Assembly (NCBI GenBank): GCA_001805205.1
Contig: MHER01000004.1
Coordinates: 1-8,700 of the forward strand
Length of the DNA stretch: 8,700 bases
DNA from: Nitrospirae bacterium RIFCSPLOW2_12_42_9
Lineage (GTDB): Bacteria > Nitrospirota > 9FT-COMBO-42-15 > HDB-SIOI813
Direction: 5' to 3'
The position numbers and the translations under genes were made by a program. This document shows, piece by piece, positions 6,848-8,700 of the stretch. Every line of letters begins with the position of its first letter. Position 1 is the first letter of the stretch. A model generated the notes under the pieces. That model worked only from the letters and a program-made list of their open reading frames with translations, ran no database searches and was not told the origin of the DNA.

Positions 6848-7246
6848 TTATTCGCTCTTTAGTATAGTTTCTGTTATCTCTTTATCTGTGATCCTGAAGC
6901 CCCGCATCTCATAGTCACCATTGTCTTTAATTGAAATTATTATATACACAGCTTCAGGATAATAGGCAAGATTTACATCTGTCATTGAAGGATAGGCAGG
7001 GTGATTCGGATGGGAATGGTATATGGCCTTTAATTCTAAACCGAGATTCCTCATCTCTTTGAAGACCATGATCTGCTCCTTTGGGTCCATAAGATAAGAA
7101 ACCCTTGAGCTGTCTGTATTAGTCATTTTATAGATATGGGATATGTCATCCCCTTTACCACCGAGTATCCCGCAGCACTCAAGGGGAAAATCCGTTCTGG
7201 CATGTTCAACCATTTCCTTATGAATACTGGAAGGAATTTTGATCAT
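6848..7246 (-). CDS. JAMM/MPN+ metallopeptidase (Mec+/HcyD-like), sulfur-carrier processing
   Basis: This 132-residue protein is a single JAMM domain with the complete zinc site: glutamate E23 in FPLECCGILGG, then H77-S-H79-P followed by S87 and D90 (HSHP...PSMTD). JAMM peptidases cleave next to ubiquitin-like proteins. The small bacterial ones encoded beside ThiS/MoaD-like carriers (Mec+ for CysO, HcyD for HcyS) remove residues after the carrier's diglycine or release the amino acid made on it. That job fits here, because the carrier frame in this operon encodes a tail beyond its diglycine. The gene follows the E1-like gene after 58 bases. Its ATG has no Shine-Dalgarno; CCCCC is in the usual position, and a TAA in frame upstream excludes a longer start. 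Enzyme class is secure, partner is inferred from context. Confidence 0.9.
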   Translation of the reverse strand: MIKIPSSIHKEMVEHARTDFPLECCGILGGKGDDISHIYKMTNTDSSRVSYLMDPKEQIMVFKEMRNLGLELKAIYHSHPNHPAYPSMTDVNLAYYPEAVYIIISIKDNGDYEMRGFRITDKEITETILKSE

Positions 7247-7269
7247 ATCGGGGGATAATTAACTTGCTG

Positions 7270-7293
7270 CTGATACTTTTCTATGAATATCAG
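7270..7293 (-). repeat. Small inverted repeat in the gap between E1-like and JAMM genes
   Basis: CTGATA (7270-7275) and TATCAG (7288-7293) can pair around a 12-base loop in the 58-base gap. The stem is only six base pairs, AT-rich, and is not followed by a run of U in either direction, so it is not a convincing terminator. It may be chance. Confidence 0.22.
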
Positions 7294-7304
7294 GTTAAGG
7301 ATTC

Positions 7305-8108
7305 TTATCTAAGCACGCAGCTCTGCTCATAATCGAGGAGCTTTGTGATCTTCTTCTCTTTACCGCATAATGGACAGTTCGGGTCTTTCTGTGTCTTTAC
7401 CTTAAGAAACCTCATCTCAAGTGCATTATATATCAGCAAGTGAGAGGCGAGGGAGCTGTTCATCCCTATTACCTCTTTAATCGCCTCTGTTGCCTGGATT
7501 ACTCCAACTGTCCCTGCGAGCACACCGAGGACACCTGCCTCCTGGCAGCTTGGAACAAGCCCGGGCGGAGGCGGCTCAGGGTATAGGCATCTGTAGCAGG
7601 GGTGGCCGCTGTGCGGTTTGAGTGTTGTTATCTGCCCCTCAAATCTGAAGATACTTCCTGATATAAGTGTCTTACCTAAAAAAAAGCATGCGTCATTAAC
7701 AAGAAACCTCGTAGGGAAATTATCTGAACCATCAAGTATAATATCATAGTCCTTGATTATTTCCAGTATGTTTTCAGATGTCAGCTTCTCCCTGTATGGC
7801 ACAACCCTGACATCAGGATTTAATGCCTCAATCGTCTCTTTTGCAGAGTCCACCTTTGGACGGTTAAGGGTCTTTGTTGAATGGAGTATCTGTCTCTGGA
7901 GATTTGAAAGATCAACCACATCATGGTCTATTATTCCCAGTGTGCCTACACCTGCGGCTGCAAGATAAAGAGCTGCAGGTGAACCAAGCCCGCCTGCTCC
8001 CGTTATAAAAACCTTTGACTGACAGATCTTCTTCTGCCCTTTACCCCCTACCTCGGAAAGTATAATGTGTCTGCTATATCTTTTGATCTGGTCTTCAGTA
8101 AACTCCAT
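7305..8108 (-). CDS. MoeB/ThiF-like E1 adenylyltransferase for a sulfur-carrier protein
   Basis: This 267-residue protein opens with FTEDQIKRYSRHIILSEVG, the usual MoeB/ThiF N-terminus. It has the ATP-binding loop GAGGLGSP (37-44), DHDVVDLSNLQRQ (61-73, with D63, N69, R72), DGSDNFPTR (126-134), two zinc-binding CxxC pairs (C171/C174 and C245/C248) and a cysteine at C188 in PSCQEAGVLG, where family members have their conserved loop cysteine. It would adenylate the C-terminal glycine of the carrier using ATP, ready for sulfur transfer. There is no rhodanese domain, so sulfur must come from elsewhere. GAGAGGG lies six bases before the ATG. HcyF is the closest functional analogue given the NIL and JAMM neighbours; MoeB or ThiF activity for molybdopterin or thiamine cannot be excluded. 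Confidence 0.93.
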   Translation of the reverse strand: MEFTEDQIKRYSRHIILSEVGGKGQKKICQSKVFITGAGGLGSPAALYLAAAGVGTLGIIDHDVVDLSNLQRQILHSTKTLNRPKVDSAKETIEALNPDVRVVPYREKLTSENILEIIKDYDIILDGSDNFPTRFLVNDACFFLGKTLISGSIFRFEGQITTLKPHSGHPCYRCLYPEPPPPGLVPSCQEAGVLGVLAGTVGVIQATEAIKEVIGMNSSLASHLLIYNALEMRFLKVKTQKDPNCPLCGKEKKITKLLDYEQSCVLR

Positions 8109-8120
8109 TGAATGCCCTCT

Positions 8121-8360
8121 CTACTCAATAATATTTCTTTCTATCGGCTCTACCTTAACACCCTTGAGTTTAAGGGACTCAACCGCCTTCTCAATCTCGG
8201 ATGAATCTCCAGTAAGTTCAAGCTCAACCCACCCTGTCTTCTCTCTTACATCTGCCCGCCTTACATTCGTTACTATTTTGAATTCATGTCCTATCTGATA
8301 GATAATCGGTTCCTTTATCTTATCCTCAGGAAAACTCAACCTTATCTTAAAATGCGCCAT
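8121..8360 (-). CDS. NIL-domain protein
   Basis: A 79-residue protein that is essentially one NIL domain: [37 protein letters not shown], then [34 protein letters not shown] domains are small ACT-like folds found at the C-terminus of the methionine importer ATPase MetN and, in archaea and anaerobes, beside homocysteine-forming enzymes. No ferredoxin cysteines are present, unlike the NIL-ferredoxin proteins of methanogens. I choose the ATG at 8360 over a GTG at 8366 because GGAGGTGAT sits at the right distance from the ATG and would overlap the GTG. The gene ends in TAG, is separated from the E1-like start by 12 bases and is in the same frame. A link to methionine or homocysteine sulfur chemistry is inferred. 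Confidence 0.85.
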   Translation of the reverse strand: MAHFKIRLSFPEDKIKEPIIYQIGHEFKIVTNVRRADVREKTGWVELELTGDSSEIEKAVESLKLKGVKVEPIERNIIE

Positions 8361-8457
8361 AATCACCTCCGGAGCCGCCTGCTATTGCAGGCACAATCGA
8401 AACCTCATCACCATCTGAGAGTGAGGTATCTTTACCATGGATAAACCTTATATCCTA
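8347..8457 (-). other. In-frame continuation of the sulfur-carrier gene beyond an amber codon
   Basis: TAG at 8457-8455 is followed without frame change by 35 sense codons and a TAA at 8349-8347. The translated part reads [10 protein letters not shown], then [17 protein letters not shown] and the tail SGGDYGAF. This is exactly the expected C-terminal third of a MoaD/ThiS beta-grasp carrier, where the family usually has YVNEEDIRF...[14 protein letters not shown]. The amber codon stands where a glutamate codon is usual; GAG to TAG is one base change. No start codon is placed to make this segment on its own. The end overlaps the NIL gene's first 14 bases. It shows that the carrier gene was recently, or still is, 99 codons long. 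Confidence 0.85.
8364..8372 (-). promoter_or_regulatory. Strong Shine-Dalgarno site for the NIL gene
   Basis: GGAGGTGAT on the minus strand is a near-perfect match to the 16S anti-Shine-Dalgarno sequence, three bases upstream of the ATG at 8360 counted from the end of the match (GGAGG core seven bases away). It is the best site in the window. It also lies inside the last codons of the carrier frame, where it encodes Gly-Gly-Asp of the tail. Confidence 0.8.
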
Positions 8458-8646
8458 TTCATTAACGTAAACATTAACAAACCTGCGCAGGTTTCCGGAC
8501 TCATCGCAAAGCCTCTCTTTTATCCCCGGATAACTGCTCTCAAGACTATCCAATAATTCTCCAATTGTCTTTCCATCACCTTCCACCTCACCTTTTCCTT
8601 CTGTCAACTTTCTCAAAGGTGTAGGGATTCTAACCTTTATCATCAT
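8455..8646 (-). CDS. MoaD/ThiS-family sulfur carrier, interrupted by an in-frame TAG (63 residues before the stop)
   Basis: The protein starts MMIKVRIPTPLRKLTEG and runs through GKTIGELLDSLESSYPGIKERLCDESGNLRRFVNVYVNE before TAG. This is the first two thirds of a beta-grasp sulfur carrier, with the FVNVYVNE strand conserved in MoaD-like proteins. As terminated it would lack the last strand and the C-terminal diglycine that is adenylated and thiocarboxylated, so it could not carry sulfur. The missing part is present in frame downstream to 8347, giving 99 codons in total. The ATG overlaps the upstream gene's stop (ATGA, 8646-8643), and GGGGAG six bases upstream is a good ribosome site. So this is a sequencing error, a fresh pseudogene, or a readthrough gene. 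Family identity is firm, status is not. Confidence 0.82.
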   Translation of the reverse strand: MMIKVRIPTPLRKLTEGKGEVEGDGKTIGELLDSLESSYPGIKERLCDESGNLRRFVNVYVNE

Positions 8647-8699
8647 ATCTGTCTCCCCTTTTCTCCCTTTATATTGATGGCCTTTTCAAAAGAATCGAG
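8643..8699 (-). CDS. C-terminal end of an unidentified protein, first visible gene of the sulfur operon
   Basis: On the minus strand a frame open from the window edge encodes LDSFEKAINIKGEKGRQI and ends with TGA at 8645-8643, overlapping the carrier's ATG by four bases (ATGA). The tight overlap and the continuous frame make it a real gene end rather than chance. Only 18 residues are visible, with no motif. From context a PLP enzyme such as threonine synthase or O-acetylhomoserine sulfhydrylase would be a natural neighbour for this kind of cluster, but the fragment itself does not show it. Confidence 0.55.
   Translation of the reverse strand, partial: LDSFEKAINIKGEKGRQI
8653..8658 (-). promoter_or_regulatory. 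Shine-Dalgarno site for the sulfur-carrier gene
   Basis: GGGGAG on the minus strand lies six bases upstream of the ATG at 8646, inside the last codons of the preceding gene. It favours the first of the two adjacent ATG codons and shows that the interrupted carrier still has a working translation start. Confidence 0.6.
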
Positions 8700-8700
8700 G

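Noticed and set aside
8361..8366. GTG start at 8366 for the NIL protein.
   Set aside because: The GTG lies within the GGAGGTGAT ribosome site itself; the ATG at 8360 has the correct spacing.
8455..8457. Direct claim that the TAG encodes pyrrolysine.
   Set aside because: No pylT, pylS or other amber-decoding gene is in the window, carriers of this family normally have glutamate there, and a one-base error or mutation is simpler. Kept only as one option to test.

Overview
The window reads as an AT-leaning bacterial chromosome, densely packed, with no gap between genes longer than about 80 bases and no rRNA, tRNA, CRISPR array or insertion sequence that I can see. The gene set (a tandem DUF507 pair, a two-permease ABC exporter of the COG4586/4587/3694 type, RNase R, and a sulfur-carrier/NIL/MoeB-like/JAMM cluster) suggests a Nitrospirota or Desulfobacterota-like anaerobe. 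That placement is inference from gene content, not from a marker gene.

Plus strand, 1-6376: the 3' end of a ROK-family sugar kinase; an ABC-2 exporter made of two permeases and one ATPase (224-2799); RNase R (2811-4925); two adjacent DUF507 proteins (4943-5496); and a minimal nucleotidyltransferase / HepT-like pair (5532-6376) that looks like a type VII toxin-antitoxin module. Spacing is tight throughout, so most of this could be one transcript, although the toxin-antitoxin pair may have its own history.

Minus strand, 8699-6454, convergent with the first group and transcribed from high to low coordinates: the C-terminal end of an unidentified protein; a MoaD/ThiS-family sulfur carrier; a NIL-domain protein; a MoeB/ThiF-like E1 adenylyltransferase; a JAMM metallopeptidase; a small two-helix membrane protein; and a 57-residue cysteine-containing protein. 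Carrier, E1-like enzyme, JAMM protease and NIL protein are the parts of a protein-thiocarboxylate sulfur relay of the kind known for homocysteine/methionine or cysteine synthesis (HcyS/HcyF/HcyD, CysO/Mec+). The E1 would adenylate the carrier's C-terminal glycine, sulfur would be loaded as a thiocarboxylate, and the JAMM enzyme would trim the carrier or release the sulfur-bearing product.

The most notable observation is in that carrier gene. Its reading frame is broken by a single amber TAG (8455-8457) at residue 64, yet the frame continues for 35 codons into a perfect MoaD/ThiS C-terminus with the diglycine (VPAIAGG) and an eight-residue tail that a JAMM protease would have to remove. Everything else in the operon is intact. 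Either the TAG is a sequencing error or recent mutation, or it is read through. The next gene (NIL) also ends in TAG and lies in the same frame as the E1 gene. These are the only amber codons in any gene frame of the window. A second point is that the HepT-like toxin has asparagine where the HEPN RNase motif normally has its catalytic histidine.
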